DNA of 52,839 bases from an uncultured Luminiphilus sp. (GTDB lineage Bacteria > Pseudomonadota > Gammaproteobacteria > Pseudomonadales > Halieaceae). The notes below the pieces were generated by a model that worked only from the letters and a program-made list of their open reading frames with translations, was not told where the DNA came from and made no database searches. The stretch covers positions 1 to 52,839 of the forward strand of contig CALSMP010000019.1 of assembly GCA_943787485.1 (NCBI GenBank), written 5' to 3'. The position numbers and the translations under genes are program-made. Below, piece after piece: positions 1 through 10,651 of this stretch. Numbering within the stretch: the first letter of the stretch is position 1; every line of letters begins with the position of its first letter.

Positions 1-1960
1 TTCGATTGATGAAGTTGTCAACCATCCCCGACTGCAGCGGCCCCGGTCGAAACAGGGCTACAAGGGCGATGATGTCCTCAAAACAATCGGGCTGAAGCCG
101 CTTAATAAGATCTTTCATACCCCGGGATTCGAGCTGAAAGACAGCGGTCGTCTCAGCCCGTTTGAGCAGCTCAAATACGCGGGCATCATCCAGTGGGATG
201 TTGGTGATGTCCACGAGGGGCTCCTCCTTCGCTCGGGATGCATTGATCATCGCAACGGCCCAGTCGATGATCGTCAGGGTGCGAAGACCCAAAAAGTCGA
301 ACTTGACTAGCCCGGCTTCCTCGACATCATTTTTGTCGTACTGGGTCACCAGTCCGCCCCCCTCCTCATCACAGTAGAGGGGGGAGAAATCGGTGAGTTT
401 GGATGGCGCTATGACAACCCCACCGGCATGCTTGCCGACGTTGCGCGTGATGCCCTCCAGTTGGCGAGCCATATCCCATATTTCCCTGGGCTGAGCTGTC
501 CTCTTCGAGCAGCTTGCGCAAGGCTTCCTCTTGCTCGAACGCTTTGTCGAGGGTCATACCAACTTCGAAGGGGATCAGCTTCGACATTTTGTCAGCCAGG
601 CCATACGGCTTGTCCTGTACGCGAGCGACATCCCTGACCACCCGCTTTGGCCGCCATGGTGCCAAAGGTACTGATTTGCGAGACCGCTTGCTTACCGTAG
701 GTGTTTGCGACGTACTCAATTACCTCGTCGCGCCGCTCCATACAGAAGTCTACGTCGAAGTCGGGCATGGATACCCGCTGCGGGTTCAGAAAGCGTTCAA
801 ACAGCAGGTCATACTCGAGCGGGTCCAGATCCGTAATTTCCAGCGCATACGCCACCAGCGATCCGGGCGCCCGATCCTCGTCCAGGCCCAACGGGAATCC
901 CATGCTGTTTACCCCAACGGATGCACAATCCATCACCACCCAAAAAGTAGCCGGGGGACGCCCATTTCGGCGATCGTTTGCAGCTCGAAATCCAATCGTT
1001 CTCGATAACGCTGGCGTTCGTTCTGGTCTTCAGCGTTTGAGTTGCTCAAATCGACGTTCCAAGCCTTCGTAGGAAACCTGTGCCAGAAAAGCATCAATGG
1101 TCATGCCATCGGGCACGGGAAAATCAGGGAGGAAAAGGCTCGCCCAAGGGAATACTGACGCTGCATCGCCGGGCAATCTCAACCGAGTTGGCCAGCGCCT
1201 CGGGAATATCTTCGAACAACGACGCCATCTCAGCGGGGGGTTCGCAGATACTGTTGCTCTGAATACAAGCGAGGGCGTCTGGGATCGTCGAGGGTTCTGC
1301 CATCACCGATACAGACTCTCGCCTCATGAGCCTCATATTCCTGTGCATCGAGACAGCGGACATCGTTGGTGGCAACGACAGGACAATCCAAAGCCGCGGC
1401 GGAGCGCGACGACACCGTGGATATAGTCTTCCTCCTCGGCGCGTCCGGTGCGATGCAGCTCTACATAATACCTGTCAGGGAATAACTTGAGCCAGTCCGC
1501 CAAAGCAGCCCGGGCTGCATCCTCATGGCCATGGAGCAGCAATTGACCCACATCACCTTGACGCCCCCCCGACAGCGCAAGCACACCGTCACTGAGCGCA
1601 GGGAGCCAATCGCGCTGAATACGTGCTGACCCAAAGTACTGTCCTTCCTGCCATGCTTTCGAGATAAGGCAGATCAAATTGCGATAGCCGGTATCATTCA
1701 TAGGCCAACAGGGTCAGGGAAAAGGGGCGGTCTTTATCCGCGGGATCCTCTACCAAGAAGTCCGCACCCACAATCAGCTTAATCCCGGCAGCCTGCGCGG
1801 CCTTGTAGGCCTTGATCAGTCCGTAAAAATTGGTGAGATCGGTGATCGCTACTGCGGGCATATCAAACGCCGCGACAGCCTCAATAAGCTTGGGTATCCT
1901 GACGATGCCGTCGCTCAGGGAAAACTCGGAGTGAACGCGAAGATGAACAAAAGAACTCAT
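1..1960 (-). CDS. dnaE: DNA polymerase III alpha subunit, 3' end outside window, frame-disrupted
   Basis: Replicative polymerase catalytic subunit. The N-terminal PHP domain follows the ATG at 1960 ([26 protein letters not shown]). The polymerase core lies at about 592-850, including [16 protein letters not shown], whose aspartates bind catalytic metal. At 1-480 the frame reads clearly as DnaE ([22 protein letters not shown]). The reading frame shifts about eleven times, near 485, 642, 866, 926, 940, 955, 1035, 1128, 1237, 1401 and 1697. Most shifts are cured by deleting one base from a short G/C run. Since the gene is essential and the residues on either side are well conserved, I infer sequence error rather than decay. 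It follows rnhB by 19 bases, the usual gammaproteobacterial order, at the end of the lpx block. Confidence 0.93.
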
Positions 1961-1979
1961 AACCGATACGCTAGCCGAC

Positions 1980-2579
1980 TCAGTCGATCTTAAGCAAGCG
2001 TTTTACCGGTCCAAAACTTCGCCGATGTATGTCAAGCACACCGTGGACTTTTAAGGCCTCTAGATGCTCCCGGGTGGGGTAGCCCTTGTGCCTGCCAAAG
2101 CCATACTGGGGATACTGGCCATCCAGTGCTTCGAGCTCACTGTCTCGCTGAACCTTGGCTAGGATGGAGGCGGCGCCAATCGCGGGCTCCAGCGCATCCC
2201 CCCCAACGATCGCTTGCGCCTCGTAGCCCCACTTGGGCAATCGATTACCATCGACCAAAACCAGCCCAGGCTGGACCGCAAGGCTCTCAACCGCGCGCTT
2301 CATCGCCAACAGAGAGGCTTCCAGAATGTTCAGCGCATCTATCTCCTGTACCGAGGCACGACCCACACTCCACGCGACTGCAAGCGCTTTGATTTCTTTG
2401 GCAAGGCGTTCTCGGCGCACCGCTGACAACTTTTTGGAATCCGTGATCCCTTCGGGAATTTGATCGGACAATATTACCGCGGCGGCCACCACATCCCCCG
2501 CGAGGGGCCCTCGGCCAACCTCATCTACGCCCGCTACCAAGCCATGACCCAGGTCACCAAACAAATCGGCTGTGATCAC
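1980..2579 (-). CDS. rnhB: ribonuclease HII
   Basis: Removes RNA from RNA/DNA hybrids and incises at single ribonucleotides embedded in DNA. The 199-residue protein has the family start [12 protein letters not shown] (metal ligands D19 and E20), VLVDGN with D110, and [25 protein letters not shown] sequence near 127-146 holding the remaining acidic residues. Length equals the usual about 200. The start is GTG at 2579, sharing one base with the TAG stop of lpxB, so translation is probably coupled. It sits between lpxB and dnaE as in most relatives. Confidence 0.96.
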   Translation of the reverse strand: MITADLFGDLGHGLVAGVDEVGRGPLAGDVVAAAVILSDQIPEGITDSKKLSAVRRERLAKEIKALAVAWSVGRASVQEIDALNILEASLLAMKRAVESLAVQPGLVLVDGNRLPKWGYEAQAIVGGDALEPAIGAASILAKVQRDSELEALDGQYPQYGFGRHKGYPTREHLEALKVHGVLDIHRRSFGPVKRLLKID

Positions 2580-3715
2580 TAACCGGCCAACCCATCGACC
2601 GCGTCGGCGACCCGCGTCGCAAATCCTCCGCCAATCATCCCCGCAAGCTCATCGAAGTGCACCACCTGATCCTCGCGGCCGCGCTCCAGTGCCGCCTCAA
2701 CGGCATTGGCAAGCGCATCTGGGGTTGCCGATGCCTGAAGCAATTCAGGCACAACCGCCCGCCCCGCGAGCACATTGGGCAACCCGACAAATCGGGTAAT
2801 CGCGAGGCGCGAAAGTATCTGCCAAGACAACCAATGCATGCGGTAGGCAATGACCATGGGTTTGCGCAATAACATGGCCTCCAGCGTGGCGGTTCCTGAC
2901 GCCAACAACACCGCATCCGCCACCGCCATCGTTTCACGTCCCCGGCCCAGAACCACCGTAACGGGCAAGTCCACAGACTCAAGAGCAGCTTCGATTTGCC
3001 CTTGTCGATCGGTGTTTGCCGCGGGAATCAAAAACCGCAGCTCGGGGTGGCGGGCGTGCAATCGCTGCATGGTCTGCACATAAACCGGCATCAATCCTGC
3101 AATTTCACCCGAGCGACTTCCGGGCAACACCGCCAGCACCTTATCGGTTCGCCTGACTCCGAGTCGCTCGCGAAGAGTGTCTTGAGCCGGCAAAGTGGCA
3201 AGTTCCTCGATGAGCGGATGACCCACGCAAGTCGCGGCGACACCGGCTTCTTGATAAACGGCCACCTCAAAGGGCAGAAGGCAAAGCATTAAATCCACCG
3301 ACTGGGCGATATGCTTTATCCTCCCGGCCCGCCAGGCCCAGACCGAGGGGCTCACAAGGTGGGCCGTCCTGATGCCCTTTTGCCGCAGGCGTGACTCGAC
3401 ACCCAGATTAAAATCGGGGCTATCGATGCCGAGAAAGCAGTCGGGACGTAAATCCAGCTGTTGCTCACAGAGGTGCCGTCGAATACTCAGCAATTCGGGC
3501 AAGCGTTTGAGGGGTTCTACAATGCCGAACACCGAGAGCCGATCCATCGGATAAAGCGAGGCGAGGCCTTGTTCGGCGAGACGCGTGCCTCCTATACCCG
3601 ACAGGGTCAGTTGATCGCCGTAACGGGTGCGAAGTTCGCCAGCAACAGCACCACCTAAAATGTCGCCTGAGGTCTCTCCTGCTGCAATACCGATATGTAG
3701 CTCCGTCCCAGACAC
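2579..3715 (-). CDS. lpxB: lipid-A-disaccharide synthase
   Basis: Family 19 glycosyltransferase joining UDP-2,3-diacylglucosamine and lipid X into the lipid A disaccharide at the inner membrane. The 378-residue protein begins near [17 protein letters not shown] and contains [21 protein letters not shown] and [20 protein letters not shown], all typical of LpxB. The open frame runs further upstream, but the start fitting the family is GTG at 3715, one base past the TGA of lpxA. It is part of the lpxD-fabZ-lpxA-lpxB run. Confidence 0.95.
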   Translation of the reverse strand: MSGTELHIGIAAGETSGDILGGAVAGELRTRYGDQLTLSGIGGTRLAEQGLASLYPMDRLSVFGIVEPLKRLPELLSIRRHLCEQQLDLRPDCFLGIDSPDFNLGVESRLRQKGIRTAHLVSPSVWAWRAGRIKHIAQSVDLMLCLLPFEVAVYQEAGVAATCVGHPLIEELATLPAQDTLRERLGVRRTDKVLAVLPGSRSGEIAGLMPVYVQTMQRLHARHPELRFLIPAANTDRQGQIEAALESVDLPVTVVLGRGRETMAVADAVLLASGTATLEAMLLRKPMVIAYRMHWLSWQILSRLAITRFVGLPNVLAGRAVVPELLQASATPDALANAVEAALERGREDQVVHFDELAGMIGGGFATRVADAVDGLAG

Positions 3716-3716
3716 C

Positions 3717-4487
3717 TCAACGAACAATGCCGCGCTCAGAGGCTTGCAGGCTATCAACCAATGGCTGAATTTCGGGGGTTTCCTTGGCCATGACCTCGAG
3801 GCGCTGTACGGCAGCGTCAAGAGTGAGCCCTTGACGATAAACGATTTTGTAGGCCCGGCGTAATTCAGCAATAGCGTGAGGGTCAAAGCCCCGTCGCCTC
3901 AAACCCTCCGCATTGATCGTTTTCGCCTGTGCTGGCGCACCGGCAACCGTGACGTATGCCGGCACATCCTTACCAATGCTGGTGCCCATGCCGCTGAAGC
4001 TGTGAGCGCCAATCTTGCAAAATTGGTGGATCAGCGTGTAACCACTCAGAATGGCCCAGTCCCCCACGATGACATGCCCGGCGAGCGCTGTGTTATTCAC
4101 CAGGATAGTGTGGTCACCCACAACGCTGTCGTGACCAATATGAACGTACGCCATCACCAAGTTGTGACTGCCGATTTGGGTGAGGGATTTGTCTTGCACC
4201 GTGCCGCGGTGGATGGTCACGTTCTCACGGATAATATTGTCATCGCCGATACGCAGCTCTGTGGGTTCATCACGGTACTTAAGGTCCGGAGTGGCTTCAC
4301 CGATCGAAGAAAATTGATAAATATGATTGCGGGCACCTATGGTGGTGGGGCCCTTTACCACGACGTGCGACTCGATCACCGTTTGGTCACCTATTACTAC
4401 CTCGGGGCCGATAATGGAAAACGGCCCAACTGTGGCAGACTCAGCGACCCGAGCAGAAGGATCTACGATGGCTGTAGGGTGAATCAC
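3717..4487 (-). CDS. lpxA: acyl-ACP--UDP-N-acetylglucosamine O-acyltransferase
   Basis: First step of lipid A synthesis: 3-O-acylation of UDP-GlcNAc from hydroxyacyl-ACP in the cytoplasm. The 256-residue protein is mostly left-handed beta-helix hexapeptide repeats (residues 1 to about 185) followed by a helical C-terminus. The catalytic histidine is in NTALAGHVIVGDW, and HQFCKIGAHSFSGMG is typical of LpxA. The start is GTG at 4487, four bases from the fabZ stop. Length is close to the E. coli protein. Confidence 0.96.
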   Translation of the reverse strand: MIHPTAIVDPSARVAESATVGPFSIIGPEVVIGDQTVIESHVVVKGPTTIGARNHIYQFSSIGEATPDLKYRDEPTELRIGDDNIIRENVTIHRGTVQDKSLTQIGSHNLVMAYVHIGHDSVVGDHTILVNNTALAGHVIVGDWAILSGYTLIHQFCKIGAHSFSGMGTSIGKDVPAYVTVAGAPAQAKTINAEGLRRRGFDPHAIAELRRAYKIVYRQGLTLDAAVQRLEVMAKETPEIQPLVDSLQASERGIVR

Positions 4488-4490
4488 TCC

Positions 4491-4925
4491 TTAACGGTCC
4501 GCACAGAGGATGGTAGCCGAAGCGCAAAGCTGACCATCCACTTCGGCTCGCACCGCGAACTTCCAAATCCCGCGACGCTCACTCTCGATCTCGGCGTGCA
4601 AGTGCACCCTGTCGCCGGGGACACAAGGACGCTTGAAGCGCAGATTATCGACCCCCACCAGATAATAGATGGAGCCATCGGCGGGAGTTTTGCCCATGGA
4701 TTTAAAGCCGAGAATACCCGCCGCCTGAGCCATCGCTTCTACCAGCAGGACGCCAGGGAATACCGGGTTATCTGGAAAATGGCCATCGAAAAACGGTTCG
4801 TTGATACTCAGATTTTTGTAGGCCTCAATGCGCTTACCAAGTTCAAGGTTTACCACCCGATCGACGAGCAAGAACGGATAACGGTGCGGGAGGTGCTCGC
4901 GAATCGCCTCAATATCCATAATCAT
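4491..4925 (-). CDS. fabZ: 3-hydroxyacyl-[ACP] dehydratase
   Basis: Hot-dog dehydratase of type II fatty acid synthesis, converting 3-hydroxyacyl-ACP to trans-2-enoyl-ACP and competing with LpxA/LpxD for hydroxyacyl-ACP. Visible motifs are [14 protein letters not shown] at the N-terminus, the catalytic His in [14 protein letters not shown] and the catalytic Glu in [12 protein letters not shown] chose ATG at 4925, with GAGG nine bases upstream, over a TTG at 4940 that overlaps lpxD. ATG at 4919 is also possible. The protein is about 144 residues. Confidence 0.96.
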   Translation of the reverse strand: MIMDIEAIREHLPHRYPFLLVDRVVNLELGKRIEAYKNLSINEPFFDGHFPDNPVFPGVLLVEAMAQAAGILGFKSMGKTPADGSIYYLVGVDNLRFKRPCVPGDRVHLHAEIESERRGIWKFAVRAEVDGQLCASATILCADR

Positions 4926-4936
4926 TCTCGCTTTCC

Positions 4937-5974
4937 TCAATCCTTGCTATCGGCAGCTAATAGGCTGGCGAGCTGCTTTTCAAGTTGTGCAATGCGCTTG
5001 GCCATTTGAGCCAACTGTTCAAATCGCACCGCATTTTTACTCCAGTCTTTGTGGGGCTGAATCGATGTACCCGACGCGTAGATGCCGGGTTCAGGTAGTG
5101 ATCTGGTGACCCTGCCCTGACCGTTGATATGAACATTATCACCGATAATCAGATGATCACTAACGCCAACCATTCCCGCGAAGGTGCAGTCGCTGCCGAT
5201 GACAGTGCTGCCGGCAATACCGGTGCACGCGGCAATCCCGGTGCGCTCTCCTACCTGGACGTTGTGGGCTATGTGTATTTGGTTATCGAGGATGACATGA
5301 TCGGCGAGCACCGTGTCTCCCAACGCTCCCCGATCAATCGTGGTGCTTGCGCCAATCTCGACAAAATTGCCAACAACGACACCGCCCAACTGCAGGATTT
5401 TTTCCCATTTCCCATTATCGGGCGCAAATCCAAATCCATCGGCCCCAATGACTGTATTGGCATGAACGGTGCAATGATCCCCAAGCGTCACGCTATGGTA
5501 AATCACGACCCCTGGGTAAAGGCGCGTGTGACGACCCACCTTACTGCCGTCACCGACATAGGCCCCCGCACCGATGTAAGCCTGTTCACCAATAACGGCA
5601 TTCGCTTCAATCACTGCAAGCGGCCCTACGGTGACACCAGCCCCTAGCGAGGCACTGTCGTGAATAATGGCCGAGGGATGAATCGCACCATCCAAGACCG
5701 GACGGTTATCAAAAAACTTGGTCGCATACGCATAGGTGAGGTAAGGCTTATCACTGAGCAGACAAGCGCCGCTCCAGTGCTCCATCCAGTCGGGATGCAG
5801 AATGACGGCTCCGGCGTTGGTCTGCTCCAGACCGGATAGATACTTGGCTTGGGAGACGAAACTGAGTTGGCTGGAGGACGCTTGATCGAGTGGCGCTATG
5901 CCCTCGATCAGCAGTTCTGGGTTACCCCTGAGCTCCAACGCCAAGGCGCTGGCGATGTCACCCAGAGTCACCAT
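4937..5974 (-). CDS. lpxD: UDP-3-O-(3-hydroxyacyl)glucosamine N-acyltransferase
   Basis: Third lipid A step: N-acylation of UDP-3-O-acyl-glucosamine. The 345-residue protein has an N-terminal uridine-binding domain (residues 1 to about 100), then hexapeptide beta-helix repeats. The catalytic histidine region is [13 protein letters not shown], and [13 protein letters not shown] is typical of LpxD. The C-terminal 30 residues ([19 protein letters not shown]) look like the helical ACP-contacting tail. Starts at ATG 5974, ten bases downstream of skp. Confidence 0.97.
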   Translation of the reverse strand: MVTLGDIASALALELRGNPELLIEGIAPLDQASSSQLSFVSQAKYLSGLEQTNAGAVILHPDWMEHWSGACLLSDKPYLTYAYATKFFDNRPVLDGAIHPSAIIHDSASLGAGVTVGPLAVIEANAVIGEQAYIGAGAYVGDGSKVGRHTRLYPGVVIYHSVTLGDHCTVHANTVIGADGFGFAPDNGKWEKILQLGGVVVGNFVEIGASTTIDRGALGDTVLADHVILDNQIHIAHNVQVGERTGIAACTGIAGSTVIGSDCTFAGMVGVSDHLIIGDNVHINGQGRVTRSLPEPGIYASGTSIQPHKDWSKNAVRFEQLAQMAKRIAQLEKQLASLLAADSKD

Positions 5975-5984
5975 GTCGGGATCC

Positions 5985-6506
5985 TTAGCCTTCCGACGGC
6001 AACTGATTCAGCTTGTCAGTCACCTTAGCGGTGATGCTGTAACCCAGATCAGCATGGATAACCGTCTGCTGCTGAAGCAACAAACCAATTTGCTCGGTCG
6101 CAATGATGTCACGCAACACTTCACGCGCTTTGGGCGCGAGCTCCTGAAAAACCATTTGAGCATTTTGTTGTTGCATGGACTGAAGCTTCTTGCCCACGTA
6201 CTCTAAATCCGCATTCTTACTCGCAACTTTTTGGCGGGCAGACACTTTTTGGTCCTCGCTCATTGCCGCCTGATCACGCTGGAAGTCCTGGGCAAGCTTT
6301 TCAAGCTCGGCACGTAAATTCTCAAACTCTTCGCGGTCGGCCGAAAAATCTTCATTTTGTTCAAACTCGGACAGCCGCTGTTGCGCATAATCCGTTTGGA
6401 GAATCGCCTCCTCTAGATTGACGACAGCGATACGGCCTTGTGCCGCCGCAACCATCGGCAGCACTAAAAATGCCATTACCATCATCGACTTGAATACTAC
6501 TTTCAC
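5985..6506 (-). CDS. skp: periplasmic chaperone Skp/OmpH
   Basis: Trimeric periplasmic holdase that carries unfolded outer-membrane proteins to BamA. The 173-residue protein has a signal peptide (KVVFKSMMVMAFLVLPMVAAAQ) and then the beta body GRIAVVNLEEAI. A charged, long coiled-coil follows (about residues 40-130, rich in E, Q, K), forming the tentacles. The start is GTG at 6506 with GGAGG five bases upstream, an unusually strong ribosome site for a non-ATG start. It lies between bamA and lpxD, the conserved position. Confidence 0.95.
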   Translation of the reverse strand: MKVVFKSMMVMAFLVLPMVAAAQGRIAVVNLEEAILQTDYAQQRLSEFEQNEDFSADREEFENLRAELEKLAQDFQRDQAAMSEDQKVSARQKVASKNADLEYVGKKLQSMQQQNAQMVFQELAPKAREVLRDIIATEQIGLLLQQQTVIHADLGYSITAKVTDKLNQLPSEG

Positions 6507-6528
6507 GGGAACCTCCGTAATTGCCTAA

Positions 6529-9132
6529 TTAAAAACTTCTACCCAACGTGAACTGAAATACTTCGCGCTCATCAATTTCGCTGGCATTCAGCGGTTTCGC
6601 AAGGCTGAATGTCAGCGGACCGAATCCGGATAACCAAGTAACGCCTATTCCCACAGAGTACCGCAGCTCTCCGGCATCAACATCAAAACAATTCACCTGA
6701 TTACTGCGGCATTCGGTATTGAAAACGTTGCCAACATCGAAGAAGAACGCCGAGCGCAGCGAGCTCCTGTCCTTGATAAACGGCATGGGGAAGAGGATCT
6801 CGGCACTTGCCTCAGCGAGCACGTTGCCGCCAAAAGGATCCGGCCGGTTATACACAGGCTGGACCACAATTTTGCCGCTGTTAGGATCCACCACATACCC
6901 ATACTGGCGGCCATCGGGTCCCCCAATTTGGGTTGGCTGACCGTTTTCATCGATCTGGGTTATCGGCTGATTGCCGGTGTACAGAAGCGGAGGCGTGCTT
7001 CGTGGACCCAAGGTGTTAGTCTCAAAGCCGCGTACCGAGCCAAAACCACCCGCAAAAAAGTGCTCATAAAACGGCAGTTCTGAGGTATCGCCGTAACCGC
7101 CGCCGTATCCCAATTCCCCGCGCAAATGGAAGGTAAATTCCCGCCAAATGGGTAGATAGATCTCGCCGCGATACGTCAATTTATAGAATTCGAGGTCGGA
7201 GAAAGGCATCGAAACCTCAAGCGCTACCGACTGGGACGCGCCGCGAGTGGCCAGCTGTCCTCGGTTCAGCGTAGATTGCAGCCAGGAGCCGGTGAGGGTG
7301 TAATTCAGATATTCATCACCGTTCAAATCGAGAAAGCCAGCTTGTCCCGGCAGCGTGAGTGCCGTAATTGGCAGCTCGCTTATCGGCCGCAGCTCCTCCG
7401 GCATCGAATAGGTGCCATCGCTTTGTAAAGTGGATTCGTACCAATTCTGAATCTGGGGATCCAGACGCGGGCTCGCCTTGATTTCCTGAACCGCATACTG
7501 ACCCTCGGTGATCTTGGTATCCGCGACACCAAAGGAGAAACCCAGTCGCTGTGTCTCGCTGATCGGGTAACCAAAGTTTAGATTGGCACCCACGGTATCG
7601 GTTGTATAGCTCGCAACGTTTATCTCTGATAGGTCAGTCTTGCGATAAAAGACACTCCAGCCCCGACTGACGCCGTCTTCGGTGAAGTACGGGTTGGTGT
7701 AATTAAGGCTAATGACATCCTGATAGCGAGAGGAATTCAGATTGATGCCGACACGCCGGCCGGAACCCAAAAAATTATTTTGCTGCAGGTTTAAGCCGAG
7801 AATCAGGCCCGCATCCTGTGCGTAGCCCACGCTGCCACCAATGGAACCAAAGGATTGCTCCTCCACGGTGTACTCGACATCGATCAGATCGTCATAGCCT
7901 GCAACCTCTTTCGTTTCCACCTCGGTGGTTTTAAAGAACCCAAGTCGCTGTAAGCGAATACGGCCTTGCTCGATAGAAGCCGCCGAGGCCGGGGCGGACT
8001 CCATTTGGCGCATCTCACGACGGAGGACGTCGTCCGCGGTGCTCATATTCCCCTTGAATTCGATGCGTCGGACATAGGTGCGCTTACCGGGATCAATGAA
8101 GAATTTAATCTCAACTGACTTTCCATCCTCCATCACCTCAGGAATACCCGTGACCTTGGCAAAGTTATAGCCCTCGTTACCGAGGCGCCGGGTGAGATAT
8201 TCTTCGGTAGTCGTCACCAACTGCTGCGAGTAAATCTGCCCCTCGCGCACCAGTAAGAACCGCTCGAGATCGCCCTCGGGCAATACGAGATCACCCGAGA
8301 GTCCCACGTCCGCTACGGTAAAACGCTCTCCTTCGGTCACGTTGGCGGTAATGTAGACCGCCTCCATGCTCGGTGAAACTGCGATCTGTGTGGAGTCAAT
8401 CGTAAACTCGAGATATCCCCGATCGAGATAGTAGGAGTTGAGCTTCTCCAGATCGGACGTTAGTTTCTCTTTCGAATACTTGTCGTCGCTGGTGAAAAAC
8501 GATAGCCAACCGGTGGTTTTTAACTCAAAAAGGTCCTGCAGATCCTCATCAGAATAAACCGTATTGCCCACCACGTTGATGTGCTTGATGGTGGCCACCG
8601 TGCCCTCATTGACATCAATCGCAATGGACACGCGGTTTCTGGGTTCCGGGATTACCTCTGCATCAATGCGGGCATCGTAACGCCCTTGAAGCACATACTG
8701 TCGCTGCAATTCTAGCTGCATCCCTTCCAGCGTGGAGCGCTGGAACACGTTACCCACCGCGAGACCGGCCCCCTTGAGACCATCCAACAGCGCGTCGGTC
8801 TCAATCGCCTTGTTACCATCAATCGTGATTTCACTGATGCTCGGACGTTCAGCGACAGTAATCACCAAGACACTGCCGTCGCGGCCGATCGCTATGTCGT
8901 CAAAGTTACCTGTCGCAAACAGATTTTTCGCTGCAGCCCGCACCGCATAGGTGTCGGCGACATCCCCCACACCAACCGGCAATGCCGCAAACACGCTACC
9001 GGGCGAGATACGCTGAAGACCTTCTACTCGAATATCCGCAATGGTAAAGGGCCCTTCTTGGGCTGCTACAGGAATTACCAAACTCACCAGCAAAACGAAA
9101 CTCGTTAGTATCTTGGCCAGTAAGTTCTTCAT
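6529..9132 (-). CDS. bamA: outer membrane protein assembly factor BamA
   Basis: Central Omp85 insertase of the beta-barrel assembly machine. The protein is about 867 residues from the ATG at 9132 (MKNLLAKILTSF, then a signal peptide ending PVAAQ). Five POTRA domains follow from FTIADIRVEGLQRI to about residue 420, then a 16-strand barrel. The loop-6 signature is SVRGFETNTLGPRS and the C-terminal beta-signal ends in FTLGRSF with terminal Phe. The frame stays open to 9297, but that start would place about 55 polar residues before the signal peptide. It is somewhat longer than the 810-residue E. coli protein, with extra sequence after VRGF. Confidence 0.97.
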   Translation of the reverse strand: MKNLLAKILTSFVLLVSLVIPVAAQEGPFTIADIRVEGLQRISPGSVFAALPVGVGDVADTYAVRAAAKNLFATGNFDDIAIGRDGSVLVITVAERPSISEITIDGNKAIETDALLDGLKGAGLAVGNVFQRSTLEGMQLELQRQYVLQGRYDARIDAEVIPEPRNRVSIAIDVNEGTVATIKHINVVGNTVYSDEDLQDLFELKTTGWLSFFTSDDKYSKEKLTSDLEKLNSYYLDRGYLEFTIDSTQIAVSPSMEAVYITANVTEGERFTVADVGLSGDLVLPEGDLERFLLVREGQIYSQQLVTTTEEYLTRRLGNEGYNFAKVTGIPEVMEDGKSVEIKFFIDPGKRTYVRRIEFKGNMSTADDVLRREMRQMESAPASAASIEQGRIRLQRLGFFKTTEVETKEVAGYDDLIDVEYTVEEQSFGSIGGSVGYAQDAGLILGLNLQQNNFLGSGRRVGINLNSSRYQDVISLNYTNPYFTEDGVSRGWSVFYRKTDLSEINVASYTTDTVGANLNFGYPISETQRLGFSFGVADTKITEGQYAVQEIKASPRLDPQIQNWYESTLQSDGTYSMPEELRPISELPITALTLPGQAGFLDLNGDEYLNYTLTGSWLQSTLNRGQLATRGASQSVALEVSMPFSDLEFYKLTYRGEIYLPIWREFTFHLRGELGYGGGYGDTSELPFYEHFFAGGFGSVRGFETNTLGPRSTPPLLYTGNQPITQIDENGQPTQIGGPDGRQYGYVVDPNSGKIVVQPVYNRPDPFGGNVLAEASAEILFPMPFIKDRSSLRSAFFFDVGNVFNTECRSNQVNCFDVDAGELRYSVGIGVTWLSGFGPLTFSLAKPLNASEIDEREVFQFTLGRSF

Positions 9133-9293
9133 GAAATCAGTGGGCTGCATTAAACGCCGTCTCTCTACAAATTTGCGCCGATAGTTGCTTAATTTGCTAC
9201 TTAAACTGCCAGAAGCGCCCCCGAAAACACGGGAGGCGAGCTGATCCGAAGGAGCACTACCAGCAATGAAGCTCACGTTTTTGCTGGCCACCC

Positions 9294-10646
9294 TCATAGG
9301 CGAGCGACATCATTATACAGGGCAAATGCCATTAAACTCAGCACCATCGCAAATCCCAGCTGATACCCAAAAACCTGCACCCGCTCTGGCACGGCACGAC
9401 CGCTGATGGCCTCTATACCGTAAAAAAGCAAATGTCCTCCATCAAGCACTGGAATCGGCAGCAGGTTCAACGCACCTAGGGAAACGCTGAGGAGCGCGAG
9501 AAAGCTAAACCACGACAGCAGCCCAGATTCCGCAGAGGAAGCGGCAATCTGGGCAATCGTGATCGGTCCCGACAGGTTATCAGTGGAGATAAGCCCTTTG
9601 ACCATTTTAATCATCGACTCAAAGGTAAACAGCGTGAGATCGACCGTGCGCTTTACCGCAGCGAACAGTGCCTCCACCGGCCCACGATCAAAAGTTCTGA
9701 TTCGCTCCTTGGGAAACTCGGGTATCCGGACACTCATGCCTACCGAGCCAATCGGCTGATTTTCAGATTCCACCTTGCTCGGGGTCACCGGGACCATTAG
9801 GTTGAGCCCATCACGCGCTACCGTCGCCACCAGCGGCACGTCTGGCCGCGCTCGCACATAATCCACCCAGTCTTCCCAGGTCGCGATGGCCTGATCATCG
9901 GCTGCAATAATCTGATCTCCGGGCAAAAATCCGGCTCGCTCAGCGGGGCTTTCTGGGGTAATCGCCTCGATCACCGGTAACACAACCGGCATTTGTAGCG
10001 TGATTCCAAAGCCCCTGAGTGGATTGGGGTTCTCCACCCCAGCCAACCATCGCTCAATGGGCGCTGCCGAACTGTAAACCACGTCTGACGCCGGGTAACG
10101 CGTCGCCACATTGATTTCCCCGGAGTCCCCAAGCCGCTCCAGCAAGCTAAAATTGAGGGCGTTGATCGTCGGGGTTTCGCGGCCATCAATCGATACAATT
10201 TCTTGCCCAGATTCAAGCCCGGCAAAATAGGCGGGTGTCCCCGATTCAACGTTGTCTATAACAGGCACCAAGCCCGTTTCGCCGTGTAAAAACAGCCCCC
10301 AAAAGACGACTATCGCCAGCAAAAAATTAGCCAAGGGGCCAGCACTGACAATAGCGATGCGTTTCCAAACCGACTGGTGGTTAAAAGCGCGAAACAGTTC
10401 CGCCGGGGCCACGTCGTCTTCACGCTCGTCGAGCATTTTGACGTAGCCACCCAGAGGAATCGCCGCAAGAATGTACTCAGTACCTTGGGCATCGACGGTA
10501 CGCCAAAGCGGTTTGCCAAAACCAATCGAGAAGCGAAGGACTTTGACCCCACAGCGCCGAGCCACCCAAAAATGGCCGTATTCGTGGAAGGCCACCAGAA
10601 TGCCTAGGGTCACGAGTGCAATAACAATTGTCTGAACCAACTCCAC
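9294..10646 (-). CDS. rseP: RIP metalloprotease RseP (site-2 protease)
   Basis: Inner-membrane zinc protease that cuts anti-sigma factor RseA in the envelope stress response and clears remnant signal peptides. The 450 residues match the E. coli length. The zinc site HEYGHFWVARR is in the first membrane segment. Two periplasmic PDZ domains follow (about 120-300), then the third zinc ligand in LLPIPVLDGGHLLFYG. The start is GTG at 10646, six bases from dxr. The neighbours dxr and bamA are the standard ones. Confidence 0.96.
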   Translation of the reverse strand: MELVQTIVIALVTLGILVAFHEYGHFWVARRCGVKVLRFSIGFGKPLWRTVDAQGTEYILAAIPLGGYVKMLDEREDDVAPAELFRAFNHQSVWKRIAIVSAGPLANFLLAIVVFWGLFLHGETGLVPVIDNVESGTPAYFAGLESGQEIVSIDGRETPTINALNFSLLERLGDSGEINVATRYPASDVVYSSAAPIERWLAGVENPNPLRGFGITLQMPVVLPVIEAITPESPAERAGFLPGDQIIAADDQAIATWEDWVDYVRARPDVPLVATVARDGLNLMVPVTPSKVESENQPIGSVGMSVRIPEFPKERIRTFDRGPVEALFAAVKRTVDLTLFTFESMIKMVKGLISTDNLSGPITIAQIAASSAESGLLSWFSFLALLSVSLGALNLLPIPVLDGGHLLFYGIEAISGRAVPERVQVFGYQLGFAMVLSLMAFALYNDVARL

Positions 10647-10651
10647 GGGGC

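Noticed and set aside
3876..5009. Long rightward open frame (377 codons) across the lpxA-fabZ region
   Set aside because: It is antisense to well-supported lpxA, fabZ and the end of lpxD, and its translation has no recognisable domain.
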